A DNA stretch of 64,000 nt from NCBI RefSeq assembly GCF_003933245.1, contig NZ_QUSX01000001.1:1116001-1180000 (forward strand). Direction: 5' to 3'. Position numbers and translations under genes: made by a program. The notes below the pieces were generated by a model. That model did no database searches. It saw nothing but the letters and a program-made list of their open reading frames with translations, and was not told the origin of the DNA. The DNA comes from Maribacter algicola (GTDB taxonomy: Bacteria > Bacteroidota > Bacteroidia > Flavobacteriales > Flavobacteriaceae). Shown piece by piece: positions 17,629 through 25,721 of this stretch (positions within the stretch are counted from its first letter, which is position 1; the number at the start of each line of letters is the position of its first letter).

Positions 17629-18660
17629 ATGATAAAGAACGATTTATTCCTTAGGGCCCTAAAAGGTGAAACAGTAGAGAGACCTCCGGTTTGGATGATG
17701 CGCCAAGCAGGCAGATACCTTCCGGAATTCATGGAAATCAAGGAGAAATACGACTTTTTTACTCGATGTCAAACCCCAGAACTGGCTTCGGAAATAACGG
17801 TACAGCCCATCCGAAGGTTTGGTATGGATGCCGCCATTCTCTTCAGCGATATCTTGGTGATTCCGCAGGCAATGAACATTGAGGTTCAAATGAAACCTAA
17901 TTTTGGTCCCTATCTACCAAACCCCATAAGAAGCCAAAAGGGCGTTGATGAAGTTATCGTTCCTGATGTAGAAGAGGCATTGGATTATGTGATGCAGGCC
18001 ATTACCGCTACCAAAGAGAAATTAAATAACGAAGTGCCGCTGATAGGTTTTGCGGGATCTCCATGGACCATTCTTTGCTATTGTGTACAAGGACAAGGCA
18101 GTAAGACTTTTGACAAGGCCAAGGAATTCTGTTTTACACAACCAGTGGCAGCCCATGAATTGTTGCAAAAAATCACGGAGACCACCATTGCCTATTTGAA
18201 AGCTAAGGTAAAGGCGGGCGTCAACGCCGTACAGGTTTTCGATTCTTGGGGAGGGATGTTGTCACCTATGGATTATCAAGAGTTTTCATGGCAATACATA
18301 CAACAAATAGTAGACGCCCTTAAGGAAGATACCCCAGTAATCGTCTTTGGTAAAGGATGCTGGTTTGCGCTCAAGGAAATGTCCCAATCAGGGGCCTCGG
18401 CCCTTGGTGTGGATTGGACCTGTTCCGCCCAAAATGCACGCTATCTCACCGGTGGCAATATTACGCTACAGGGTAATTTTGATCCGGCCAGGTTATTGTC
18501 ACCTCCATCGGAAATCAAAAAAATGGTCACGCAAATGATCCATGAATTTGGTAAGGACAGATATGTTGTGAATTTAGGACACGGAATCCTGCCCAATGTT
18601 CCGGTGGAAAATGCGAAGGCTTTCATAGATGCCGTTAAGGAATATAAAGAAACGCACTGA
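17629..18660 (+). CDS. hemE: Uroporphyrinogen decarboxylase
   Basis: This 343-residue TIM-barrel enzyme removes four acetate carboxyls from uroporphyrinogen III to give coproporphyrinogen III. Signature motifs are [17 protein letters not shown] near residue 20, with the catalytic Arg residues, the [12 protein letters not shown] segment with the key Asp near residue 65, and [12 protein letters not shown] near residue 141. It follows the AC-rich spacer, which may weaken coupling with hemCD. Confidence 0.98.
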   Translation: MIKNDLFLRALKGETVERPPVWMMRQAGRYLPEFMEIKEKYDFFTRCQTPELASEITVQPIRRFGMDAAILFSDILVIPQAMNIEVQMKPNFGPYLPNPIRSQKGVDEVIVPDVEEALDYVMQAITATKEKLNNEVPLIGFAGSPWTILCYCVQGQGSKTFDKAKEFCFTQPVAAHELLQKITETTIAYLKAKVKAGVNAVQVFDSWGGMLSPMDYQEFSWQYIQQIVDALKEDTPVIVFGKGCWFALKEMSQSGASALGVDWTCSAQNARYLTGGNITLQGNFDPARLLSPPSEIKKMVTQMIHEFGKDRYVVNLGHGILPNVPVENAKAFIDAVKEYKETH

Positions 18661-18728
18661 ACTAATTAATTTTTCCAAACCTTGCGTTTTACCTTTTCAA
18701 AGGGCCAAAGACTTCGTACTTTTAAGGA

Positions 18729-19271
18729 ATGATTCCCATCGCGAACGGTACTTTTGAAATAACGCCCATCCATGAAAAATACGCATGGCGAATCTGTGAT
18801 TTTGTTACGGTCAACACCTCAAGGCTTAAAACCTATTTCCCTCAAACCCTGACCGAAAATTTGACCCCGGAGCTTTCCAAATTATTCGTCGACCAAAAAA
18901 TTAAGGATTTTAATAGCAAGACCGAATTTGTGTTCGTGATAAAAAATACCATCGATAGAAGCGTAGCGGGTTTGCTCTTTGTAAAAAATCTGGATTTTGA
19001 TAAAAAGGAGGCCGAAATCGCCTATTGTATTGGGTACCAGCACGAAGGCATTGGGATAACGACCATGGCGGTCAAAGAGATAACGGCTTGGGCATTCAAG
19101 GAACAAGACCTAAGAACATTGCGAATCATTGTACATAAGTCGAATCCCGCAAGTATACGTATCGCAGAAAAGTGTGGGTATACGTGGAAGGAAACCTTGC
19201 CCAAAGAACATCAGCCACCAGCAATGCAACCTATGGATATGGAATTATATGTGAAAGCTTATGAAGGATAA
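18729..19271 (+). CDS. GNAT-family N-acetyltransferase (RimJ/RimL type)
   Basis: The 180-residue protein has the GNAT layout: IAYCIGYQHEGIGITTMAV, an acetyl-CoA-binding loop, then LRTLRIIVHKSNPASIRIAEKCGYTWKET, the helix typical of RimJ/RimL-like N-terminal or ribosomal-protein acetyltransferases. It lies between hemE and hemF and overlaps hemF by 11 bp, so it is part of the heme operon, but no link between acetylation and heme synthesis is evident. The substrate is unknown. Confidence 0.92.
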   Translation: MIPIANGTFEITPIHEKYAWRICDFVTVNTSRLKTYFPQTLTENLTPELSKLFVDQKIKDFNSKTEFVFVIKNTIDRSVAGLLFVKNLDFDKKEAEIAYCIGYQHEGIGITTMAVKEITAWAFKEQDLRTLRIIVHKSNPASIRIAEKCGYTWKETLPKEHQPPAMQPMDMELYVKAYEG

Positions 19272-20163
19272 ATTTTTCGAGTACATACACCAGCTACAGG
19301 ATACCATCACTAAAAAACTTGAATCCATTGATGGCAAGGCAAAATTTCAAGAAGATTTTTGGGAACGGCCCGAAGGAGGAGGCGGACGTACGCGGGTCAT
19401 TGAAAATGGGGATGTCTTCGAAAAAGGTGGCGTAAATATTTCGGGGGTTCACGGAGCTTTGCCCGAAAGTATGCAGGCCTATTTTGGGGTGAAAGATGCC
19501 GATTTTTTTGCGTGCGGACTAAGTTTAGTCCTACACCCAAAAAACCCTATGGTGCCCACCGTACATGCTAATTGGCGCTATTTTGAAATGTATAATAACG
19601 ATGGAAACGTGGTGGATCAGTGGTTTGGTGGTGGGCAGGATTTGACTCCGTATTATTTATTCGAGGAAGATGCCAAGCACTTTCATGAAATTTGCAAAGC
19701 AGCATGTGACAAACACGACCCCAGTTTTTATCCCACCTATAAAAAACGCTGTGATGAGTATTTTTGGAATACGCACCGGAACGAGGCTAGAGGCGTTGGC
19801 GGTCTATTTTTCGATTATTGCAAGGCAACGGAGAAAATGTCCATGGAAGACTGGTACAACTTCGTTACCGAGATAGGAAACAGTTTCTTGGATTGTTATA
19901 TACCGATTGTTACAAAACGTAAGGACCTCGCCTACACCCAAGAACAAAGGGACTGGCAAGAAATCAGAAGGGGCAGGTATGTTGAATTCAATCTGGTTCA
20001 TGATAAGGGCACACTTTTCGGTTTAAAAACCAACGGTCGTATTGAAAGTATCTTGATGAGCCTACCGCCGCATGTGCAATGGCGATATGACCATCATCCT
20101 GTAGCAGGTAGTGCGGAAGAAAAACTGATCCATGTTCTGCAAGAACCAAAAGCCTGGGTTTAG
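19261..20163 (+). CDS. hemF: Oxygen-dependent coproporphyrinogen-III oxidase
   Basis: This 300-residue enzyme uses O2 to decarboxylate coproporphyrinogen III to protoporphyrinogen IX. Diagnostic segments are VHANWRYFEM near residue 101, WFGGGQDLTPYY near residue 121, THRNEARGVGGLFFDY near residue 170 and RRGRYVEFNLVHDKGT near residue 238. The presence of HemF indicates aerobic heme synthesis. The start overlaps the GNAT gene by 11 bp and the stop is 3 bp before the phzF-like gene. Confidence 0.98.
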   Translation: MKDKFFEYIHQLQDTITKKLESIDGKAKFQEDFWERPEGGGGRTRVIENGDVFEKGGVNISGVHGALPESMQAYFGVKDADFFACGLSLVLHPKNPMVPTVHANWRYFEMYNNDGNVVDQWFGGGQDLTPYYLFEEDAKHFHEICKAACDKHDPSFYPTYKKRCDEYFWNTHRNEARGVGGLFFDYCKATEKMSMEDWYNFVTEIGNSFLDCYIPIVTKRKDLAYTQEQRDWQEIRRGRYVEFNLVHDKGTLFGLKTNGRIESILMSLPPHVQWRYDHHPVAGSAEEKLIHVLQEPKAWV

Positions 20164-20166
20164 ACT

Positions 20167-20955
20167 ATGAAACAAAAAATATATCAAATCGATGCTTTTA
20201 CGAACAAGCTCTTTGGTGGTAACCCGGCAGCGGTTTGTATTCTGGAAAAATGGTTGTCCGATGATACCATGCAAAAAATAGCCGCGGAAAATAATTTGGC
20301 AGAAACCGCTTTTTCCGTTCCTCATGGCAATGATTATGAACTACGCTGGTTTACACCAGAGGTAGAGGTCGACCTATGTGGACATGCTACCTTGGCCACG
20401 GCCTACGTTATCTTTAATTATTACGATTACAAAGATCATACCATTAGGTTTATTTCGCCTAGAAGCGGTGAACTTCTGGTAAAAAGGGATGAAACCGGAC
20501 AAATGACCATGGATTTTCCTACGGACGACCTGGTTCCCATTGACAGTGTGAAGGAAATTAACGAAGCCATTGGAAAGGAGCCCTTAGAAACATTTAAAGG
20601 GAAAACAGATTACTTGTTGATTTACGAAGACCAGCAAGATATTGAAAACATTAGGCCGAATTTTCACTTAGTGGACCAGTTGGATTGCAGGGGAGTCATC
20701 GTTTCGGCTAAAGGAGATGCTGTCGATTTTGTGTCCCGTTTCTTTGCTCCACAATGTGGTATTCCGGAAGATCCAGTAACAGGTTCGGCACACACGACCC
20801 TTACGCCGTATTGGTCGAAAAAATTGAACAAAACTGTTATGAGTGCCCAACAATTATCGCAACGTGGAGGAAGCTTGACTTGTGAATATTCGGGAACCAG
20901 GGTGAAAATTTCAGGACAGGCAGTTTGTTATCTTGAAGGTGAAATCACTATATAA
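20167..20955 (+). CDS. PhzF-family isomerase/epimerase
   Basis: The 262-residue protein has the PhzF family form: YQIDAFTNKLFGGNPAAVC at the N-terminus, the catalytic Glu in NNLAETAFSV near residue 46, DLCGHATLATAYV near residue 73, and GIPEDPVTGSAHTTL near residue 199. Family members catalyse isomerisation through a general acid/base Glu; most are not phenazine enzymes and their substrates are unknown. It begins 3 bp after hemF and 40 bp before hemB, so it is co-transcribed with heme genes for no known reason. Confidence 0.92.
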   Translation: MKQKIYQIDAFTNKLFGGNPAAVCILEKWLSDDTMQKIAAENNLAETAFSVPHGNDYELRWFTPEVEVDLCGHATLATAYVIFNYYDYKDHTIRFISPRSGELLVKRDETGQMTMDFPTDDLVPIDSVKEINEAIGKEPLETFKGKTDYLLIYEDQQDIENIRPNFHLVDQLDCRGVIVSAKGDAVDFVSRFFAPQCGIPEDPVTGSAHTTLTPYWSKKLNKTVMSAQQLSQRGGSLTCEYSGTRVKISGQAVCYLEGEITI

Positions 20956-20994
20956 ATTAAAAAGTATAAATTATAAGTTCCTAAAACAAGTAAT

Positions 20995-21987
20995 ATGTAC
21001 CCACTCATAAGAAACAGAAGATTACGCGCATCCGAATCCATTAGAAGATTGGTTAGGGAAACCATCATAAGTCCGGATGATTTTTTAGTACCCCTTTTCG
21101 TCGTAGAAGGTAAAGGAATAAAGGAAGAGATTGCCTCCATGCCCAATTACTTTCGGTTGAGTTTGGACAATTTGGAAAAAGAGGTCAAGGAACTCTGGAG
21201 TCTGGGACTTTCCTCCGTACTGTTGTTCGTGAAAGTCCCTGACAATCTAAAAGACAATGCAGGGGCGGAAGCTGTAAATGACAACGGGCTCATGCAATTG
21301 GCCATTAAAACGGTCAAAAATGCCTGTCCGCAGATGTTGGTCATGACCGATGTCGCCCTTGACCCCTATTCGTCATACGGGCATGATGGGATTGTGGCCG
21401 ACGGACAAATCCTAAATGACGAAACCGTAGAAATTCTTTCTGAAATGAGCGTTTCGCATGCCAAGGCCGGAGCTGATTTTGTGGCGCCCAGCGATATGAT
21501 GGACGGTAGAATACTCAGCATTCGCGAAGCTTTGGAAGATGAAGGATATAGCAACACCGGTATTATGAGCTATAGTGCCAAATACGCCAGTGCCTTTTAT
21601 GGGCCGTTCAGGGATGCCCTAGATTCTGCGCCCGTAGATATTAAAAACGTTCCCAAGGACAAAAAGACCTACCAGATGGATTATGCCAATCGGTACGAAG
21701 CTATCAGGGAAACCCAAATGGACATTGACGAAGGTGCCGATATCGTCATGGTAAAACCCGGACTTTGCTATTTGGATATTGTCCGTGAAATTAGGAACGA
21801 AGTGGACGTGCCTGTGGCGGTGTACCAGGTCTCTGGCGAATACGCCATGGTAAAAGCTGCTGCCGAAAAAGGCTGGCTAGACCATGATGCCGTGATGATG
21901 GAACAACTGACCGCAATCAAACGTGCCGGGGCCAATATCATAGCGTCCTATTTCGCTAAAGATGTTGTCAAACTGCTTAATACCTAA
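20995..21987 (+). CDS. hemB: Porphobilinogen synthase (delta-aminolevulinate dehydratase)
   Basis: This 330-residue TIM-barrel enzyme condenses two 5-aminolevulinate molecules to porphobilinogen. The Schiff-base lysines are in SYSAKYASAFYG near residue 200 and VMVKPGLCYLD near residue 252. The metal loop reads VALDPYSSYGHDGI near residue 122, so it lacks the Cys triad of Zn-dependent enzymes and matches the Asp-rich Mg2+-type form. It ends the + strand heme gene set, 40 bp after the phzF-like gene. Confidence 0.98.
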   Translation: MYPLIRNRRLRASESIRRLVRETIISPDDFLVPLFVVEGKGIKEEIASMPNYFRLSLDNLEKEVKELWSLGLSSVLLFVKVPDNLKDNAGAEAVNDNGLMQLAIKTVKNACPQMLVMTDVALDPYSSYGHDGIVADGQILNDETVEILSEMSVSHAKAGADFVAPSDMMDGRILSIREALEDEGYSNTGIMSYSAKYASAFYGPFRDALDSAPVDIKNVPKDKKTYQMDYANRYEAIRETQMDIDEGADIVMVKPGLCYLDIVREIRNEVDVPVAVYQVSGEYAMVKAAAEKGWLDHDAVMMEQLTAIKRAGANIIASYFAKDVVKLLNT

Positions 21988-22069
21988 AATTACTCCGCCC
22001 TCAACATCAGCATACAATGTAACATTCCACCAAAGGCATTATCTTTAGAGGGAACCAAACCTCCCTTTT

Positions 22070-23650
22070 ATGAAAAATGTCCTTTTCTACGCTTCCCTGT
22101 CCTGCTTTATGATCCTGGGTGGCTGTAAACATCAGACCCATGAGCAAGTTACTCCCAGCCCTACGGAAAAAGCTCAGCGGTTCTCCAACAATTATATCCC
22201 TCCAAAATTTGAAAACGATCAGCGGACCAGCAAAATTACTGGGGCACAGGATAAAATCCAGAGGATTTTTGAAGCCAATGCAAAAGCAAGACATATTCCG
22301 GGCATCAGCTACGGCATTGTAGTGGACGATTCACTGGTACTTACCGGAAGTTATGGTGTTATTGACCTTGAAACACAAATCGAAGCCAACACAACAAAAG
22401 CCTTCCGGATTGCGAGCATGACAAAGAGTTTTACGGCCATGGCCATTTTAAAATTGCGGGACGAAGGCAAGCTGGACTTGGACGACCCTGTATCAAATTA
22501 CTTTCCGCAGTTGGACACCTTAGTATACCTTACCCAAGATTCCCCGGCAATTACCATAAAGAACCTTCTAACGATGACCGCAGGCTTTCCCGAGGACAAC
22601 CCTTGGGGTGATCGCCATTTGAACGATGCTACGGAAATGTTGGAAAATATGTTGGCCGAGGGACTTTCCCTCTCCAAAGTTCCATCTTTTCAATTCGAAT
22701 ATAGCAATACAGGATATGGCATGTTGGGCCAGATTGTGGCAAAAGTGTCCGGAATCACCTATCAGGAGTACATTACCCAAAATATCCTAAGACCATTGGC
22801 TATGGAGCATACCTACTGGGAATATGAAAAAGTACCCAAGGACATGCTGGTACATGGATACCGATATGAGGACGACACTTGGAAGCCCGAACCCATTTTG
22901 CATGATGGTGTCTTCGGTTCCATGGGCGGGCTGATTACCACGATTGCCGATTTTTCAAAATATGTGAGCTTTCACCTCTCCGCATGGCCACCCAGAAGCG
23001 AAAAAGACAATGGGCCCGTAAAACGGAGTACCCTACGGGAAATGCATACGCCACAATATCCGTACCTATCCACTTGGGCAACCGATTGGAATAACGAGCC
23101 CTGTGCAAGGGTCTCCGGCTATGGATATGGGCTGGGAATTTCGGAAGATTGTAAAGGAATCATAAAGGTTTCCCATGGTGGGGCACTGCCCGGTTATGGT
23201 AGTAACTACTCCTTTTTTCCGGAATATGGTATAGGAATTATGGCCTTTGGCAATTTAACCTATACCGGACCTTTGCCCTTGGACGAAATCTCTAAGGTAC
23301 TGTTTGAGGAACTGGAATTGCAGCCTAGAAAAAAGGTAGCTTCCCAAATGCTTAAAAAAAAGAAAGACCAATTGGTATCCGCTTTGAAAACATGGGAAAC
23401 CGGGATGGATACCACCTTATTTGCGGATAATTTCTTTTTGGACCGTTCCCTGGAAAAACGAACCCAACACATTTCCGATTTGAAACAAACTATAGGGGAA
23501 ATCGATTCCATTGGGGAAATACGCCCCAGAAACCAATTACGTGGAGATTTTGAAATTTACGGTAAACATGGCGCCATCTCCGTTTTCTTTACCTTAAACC
23601 CTGAAATTGACCCGAAAATCCAACAATTGGAAATGAGAATTAATCCCTGA
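22070..23650 (+). CDS. Lipoprotein serine hydrolase, beta-lactamase / class C PBP fold
   Basis: The 526-residue protein starts with a lipoprotein signal (lipobox LGGC, Cys19). The beta-lactamase domain (~65-420) carries the S-x-x-K motif at Ser116-Lys119 (ASMTKSF), the Y-x-N motif in EYSNTGYG near residue 215, and a late HGGALPGYGS segment in the third-motif position. The last ~100 residues form a smaller beta domain often seen after such hydrolases. Substrates could be D-amino-acid peptides or esters. It is 82 bp after hemB and may be a separate unit. Confidence 0.9.
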   Translation: MKNVLFYASLSCFMILGGCKHQTHEQVTPSPTEKAQRFSNNYIPPKFENDQRTSKITGAQDKIQRIFEANAKARHIPGISYGIVVDDSLVLTGSYGVIDLETQIEANTTKAFRIASMTKSFTAMAILKLRDEGKLDLDDPVSNYFPQLDTLVYLTQDSPAITIKNLLTMTAGFPEDNPWGDRHLNDATEMLENMLAEGLSLSKVPSFQFEYSNTGYGMLGQIVAKVSGITYQEYITQNILRPLAMEHTYWEYEKVPKDMLVHGYRYEDDTWKPEPILHDGVFGSMGGLITTIADFSKYVSFHLSAWPPRSEKDNGPVKRSTLREMHTPQYPYLSTWATDWNNEPCARVSGYGYGLGISEDCKGIIKVSHGGALPGYGSNYSFFPEYGIGIMAFGNLTYTGPLPLDEISKVLFEELELQPRKKVASQMLKKKKDQLVSALKTWETGMDTTLFADNFFLDRSLEKRTQHISDLKQTIGEIDSIGEIRPRNQLRGDFEIYGKHGAISVFFTLNPEIDPKIQQLEMRINP

Positions 23651-23718
23651 CTTTTTCTGAGTTAACCCAGTCACTTCAGAATAATATCATCGCCCCTGAT
23701 GGCCAAGGTAATGGTAAA

Positions 23719-23750
23719 AGACCTGTCCGGTTCAAATACCCAACAGGTCT
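23719..23750 (-). terminator. Hairpin with perfect 8-bp arms, likely terminator / palindromic repeat
   Basis: AGACCTGT (23719-23726) pairs perfectly with ACAGGTCT (23743-23750) around a 16-base loop. On the minus strand it lies 12 bp after the stop of the 72-aa gene and is followed by a short T run, fitting a terminator for the DinB operon. The arms resemble the hairpin at 31075-31107, so it may also be a degraded copy of a dispersed repeat. Confidence 0.5.
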
Positions 23751-23761
23751 ATTTATACTCC

Positions 23762-23980
23762 TCAATGCAATTCCTCACAGAAAAAACCCCGTTGAGTCAA
23801 GAGTGTTGAAACAGCTGAGGGATTGGGCTTTTGAGTCTCTATGCGGAGAATATTATCGCAATCCTCCAGATCAAAGTTCCATCGCCCATGGTCATTTATC
23901 AATTCGTTTAAATAAGGGGCAAGATAGTTCACCTTTCCCCTTTTTCTTACGGAAGTTTTAAAAACCAATACTGTTTTCAT
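23762..23980 (-). CDS. Conserved small protein, possible HMA-like fold
   Basis: The 72-residue product starts MKTVLVFKTSV and contains WNFDLEDCDNILRIE near residue 34, an arrangement seen in flavobacterial proteins with a ferredoxin-like (HMA-type) fold, but without the CxxC metal site. Its ATG overlaps the TGA of the DinB-fold gene by 4 bp (23977-23980), which strongly supports a real, co-translated gene. Function is unknown; it may act with the DinB-fold protein. Confidence 0.75.
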   Translation of the reverse strand: MKTVLVFKTSVRKRGKVNYLAPYLNELINDHGRWNFDLEDCDNILRIETQKPNPSAVSTLLTQRGFFCEELH

Positions 23981-24474
23981 ATGTAGCTTCTATCATAAAA
24001 CATGGGTGGTTCAATCCCCAAAGATCGCAGATATACATAAGCTTGACCGCGATGATGGATTTCATTATCCATAAAATAAAAAAGTGCGGATTGCACCGTT
24101 CCCGGGAATTGTCCAAAAGAAACTATTTGTTTCTGAAAGTCCATTTCTTCCATTTGCGCCCATAACATGTTTAGTTGCTCCGTGGCACTGTCCCAAGCCT
24201 CCAATAATTTCGCCTTGCTGTTGCCGTGGTCAAAATATTCGTTTAATTGAGTGGTTTGCCCAGTAACAATTTCACGTAATCCCGGTTCAGCAATGCCCAG
24301 AAGTTCCAAAACCATATCAGCAAAGGGACGCATCCCTCCAATACTATACGTAAAGAATTCATTCTCTGGGAATGTTTCGATAACCCTGCGGGTAAGTCTT
24401 CTGTGTCCTTGCCAATGTTCCAACAATTGATCTGGCGTGATTACTTGGGATGTTTTTTCCTTGATGTTTTCCAT
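23977..24474 (-). CDS. DinB-fold (YfiT-like) putative metal-dependent enzyme
   Basis: The 165-residue four-helix-bundle protein resembles the DinB/YfiT superfamily. Candidate metal His residues are in LEHWQGHRR near residue 20 and DNEIHHRGQAYVYLR near residue 138. Such proteins act as thiol-dependent transferases or hydrolases; this is not the DNA polymerase also called DinB. It is divergent from a WYL-type regulator, and a -7 element and inverted repeats lie in between. Confidence 0.88.
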   Translation of the reverse strand: MENIKEKTSQVITPDQLLEHWQGHRRLTRRVIETFPENEFFTYSIGGMRPFADMVLELLGIAEPGLREIVTGQTTQLNEYFDHGNSKAKLLEAWDSATEQLNMLWAQMEEMDFQKQIVSFGQFPGTVQSALFYFMDNEIHHRGQAYVYLRSLGIEPPMFYDRSYI

Positions 24475-24509
24475 AACTCTTGATATTTAATGATTTATTA
24501 TTTCGAAAT

Positions 24510-24517
24510 CAAAGGTA
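24510..24517 (-). promoter_or_regulatory. Candidate -7 element of the DinB-fold operon
   Basis: Read on the minus strand this is TACCTTTG, an exact TAnnTTTG match, 35 bp upstream of the DinB-fold ATG. No TTG is found at ideal -33 spacing. Its -33 region is occupied by the inverted-repeat arm GGTGTGACA, so a bound regulator would interfere with polymerase there. Confidence 0.45.
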
Positions 24518-24524
24518 TGGAGGC

Positions 24525-24598
24525 GGTGTGACAACCCTTTGTCAGTAGTCTTTTGGAATTCAAAAATAATTTTGCTCTTGACATACAGCTGTCACACC
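24525..24598. promoter_or_regulatory. Inverted repeat, candidate operator of the WYL regulator
   Basis: GGTGTGACA at 24525-24533 is matched by its exact reverse complement TGTCACACC at 24590-24598. A second, tighter inverted repeat TGACAA-CCCT-TTGTCA lies at 24529-24544, and ACAGCTGT (24585-24592 region) is a local palindrome. The arms are 65 bp apart, close to six helical turns, which would suit looping between two dimers. The site lies between divergent regulator and target genes. Confidence 0.5.
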
Positions 24599-24649
24599 TC
24601 AGACCTATTTTTGATCAAAAGGAATACTAAAATGGATACCAAATGGACA

Positions 24650-24678
24650 TTTGACCTTAAAATCTTGTCCTATCTTTG
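24650..24678 (+). promoter_or_regulatory. Promoter of the WYL regulator gene
   Basis: TTTG at 24650-24653 and TATCTTTG at 24671-24678 are 17 bp apart, near the Bacteroidetes -33/-7 consensus. Transcription would start near 24685. This supports a start codon at 24698, because upstream in-frame ATG codons would be outside the transcript. Confidence 0.55.
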
Positions 24679-24697
24679 GAAGAAAGGCCGCTCTATT

Positions 24698-25657
24698 ATG
24701 GGAATGGATACCGTAAAACGTTTTGATAGGATTGTAGCGATATTTATACAGTTGCAGTCCAAACATATTGTAAAGGCCCAGGAACTTGCAGATCGATTCC
24801 AGGTGAGTCAACGAACCATCTATAGGGATATTCGAACCCTTGAGGCTTCAGGAGTGCCCATTGCCAGTGAAGCAGGTGTTGGATATTCTATCATGGAGGG
24901 CTATAGCCTTCCCCCGGTCATGTTTACCCGTGAGGAGGCCGGCAGTTTTGTTGCTGCGGAAAAATTAATGCAACAATTTACCGATAAGTCCCTGGGATCT
25001 TACTTCGAAGCGGCCATGTACAAGGTGAAGTCGGTACTCAGGGTAAGGGAAAAAAAGTGGGTGGAAGCTCTGGAATCACAGGTGAGGATTTTTCCGAACC
25101 AGCAATTGTTCAATGAAAATATACCGAATGCCCTTGAAATTCTTTTTGAAAGTATTGCCGAAAAGAAACAAGTTTTTCTACGATACACAGCCGTAGAGGC
25201 CGATGTACCATCGGAAAGATATATTGAACCCATAGGTGTTTTTAATGAAAATAACTATTGGTATGTTATGGGGTATTGCCACCTGCGTAACGACTATAGA
25301 CAATTTAGGACCGATAGGATTTTAAAAATTATAGATACTTCCAAGCCCTTCCTTTTGGAACACAAAACACTGGACGACTTGCGAAAACGTTACGAAGTCA
25401 AGGACAAAACAAAAGTTCGAATTCGTGTGGACAAAAAAGTAAGCAAATACTTAGGGGCAAGTAAATACCACCAAGGTTTTATTTCTGAAAAAATCAAAGG
25501 AAATCAAGTAGAAATGACCTTTATGGTCGATGATGTCCAAAATTATTTTTCTCGATGGTACATTTCCTTTGGAGATTATGCACAAATTTTGGAACCGGAA
25601 TCCTTGAAAAAAAGAGTAGTGGAGATTCTTTTACAAACACAGGAAGGTCTTAAATAA
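24698..25657 (+). CDS. DeoR-type HTH / WYL-domain transcription regulator (YafY-like)
   Basis: The ~319-residue protein has an N-terminal winged helix (KRFDRIVAIFIQLQSKHIV, then QELADRFQVSQRTIYRDIR), a middle linker, and a WYL domain near ~135-230 with NNYWYVMGYCHLRNDYRQF in the ligand-binding strand, ending in a WCX-like domain. WYL regulators bind small ligands or nucleotides. I preferred the ATG at 24698 over the one at 24539 or 24632, because family members begin just before the HTH and a promoter fits at 24650-24678. It is divergent from the DinB-fold operon, its likely target. Confidence 0.9.
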   Translation: MGMDTVKRFDRIVAIFIQLQSKHIVKAQELADRFQVSQRTIYRDIRTLEASGVPIASEAGVGYSIMEGYSLPPVMFTREEAGSFVAAEKLMQQFTDKSLGSYFEAAMYKVKSVLRVREKKWVEALESQVRIFPNQQLFNENIPNALEILFESIAEKKQVFLRYTAVEADVPSERYIEPIGVFNENNYWYVMGYCHLRNDYRQFRTDRILKIIDTSKPFLLEHKTLDDLRKRYEVKDKTKVRIRVDKKVSKYLGASKYHQGFISEKIKGNQVEMTFMVDDVQNYFSRWYISFGDYAQILEPESLKKRVVEILLQTQEGLK

Positions 25658-25694
25658 AATGAATGTTGGCAGCCCACCAATGAACTTCAAGGAT

Positions 25695-25702
25695 TATATT
25701 TG
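25695..25702 (+). promoter_or_regulatory. Candidate -7 element before serine hydrolase gene
   Basis: TATATTTG matches TAnnTTTG exactly and lies 19 bp before the ATG at 25722. No TTG is found at the usual -33 distance; the nearest upstream is about 26 bp away. Confidence 0.4.
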
Positions 25703-25721
25703 AAAGACTAACAAAACCGTC

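Noticed and set aside
23977..24474. Gene for DNA polymerase IV (dinB)
   Set aside because: The 165-residue product is a small helical bundle of the DinB/YfiT fold; polymerase motifs and length are absent.
24539..24697. N-terminal extension of the WYL regulator
   Set aside because: Its codons cover the operator arms and a good promoter, and it is not typical of the family.
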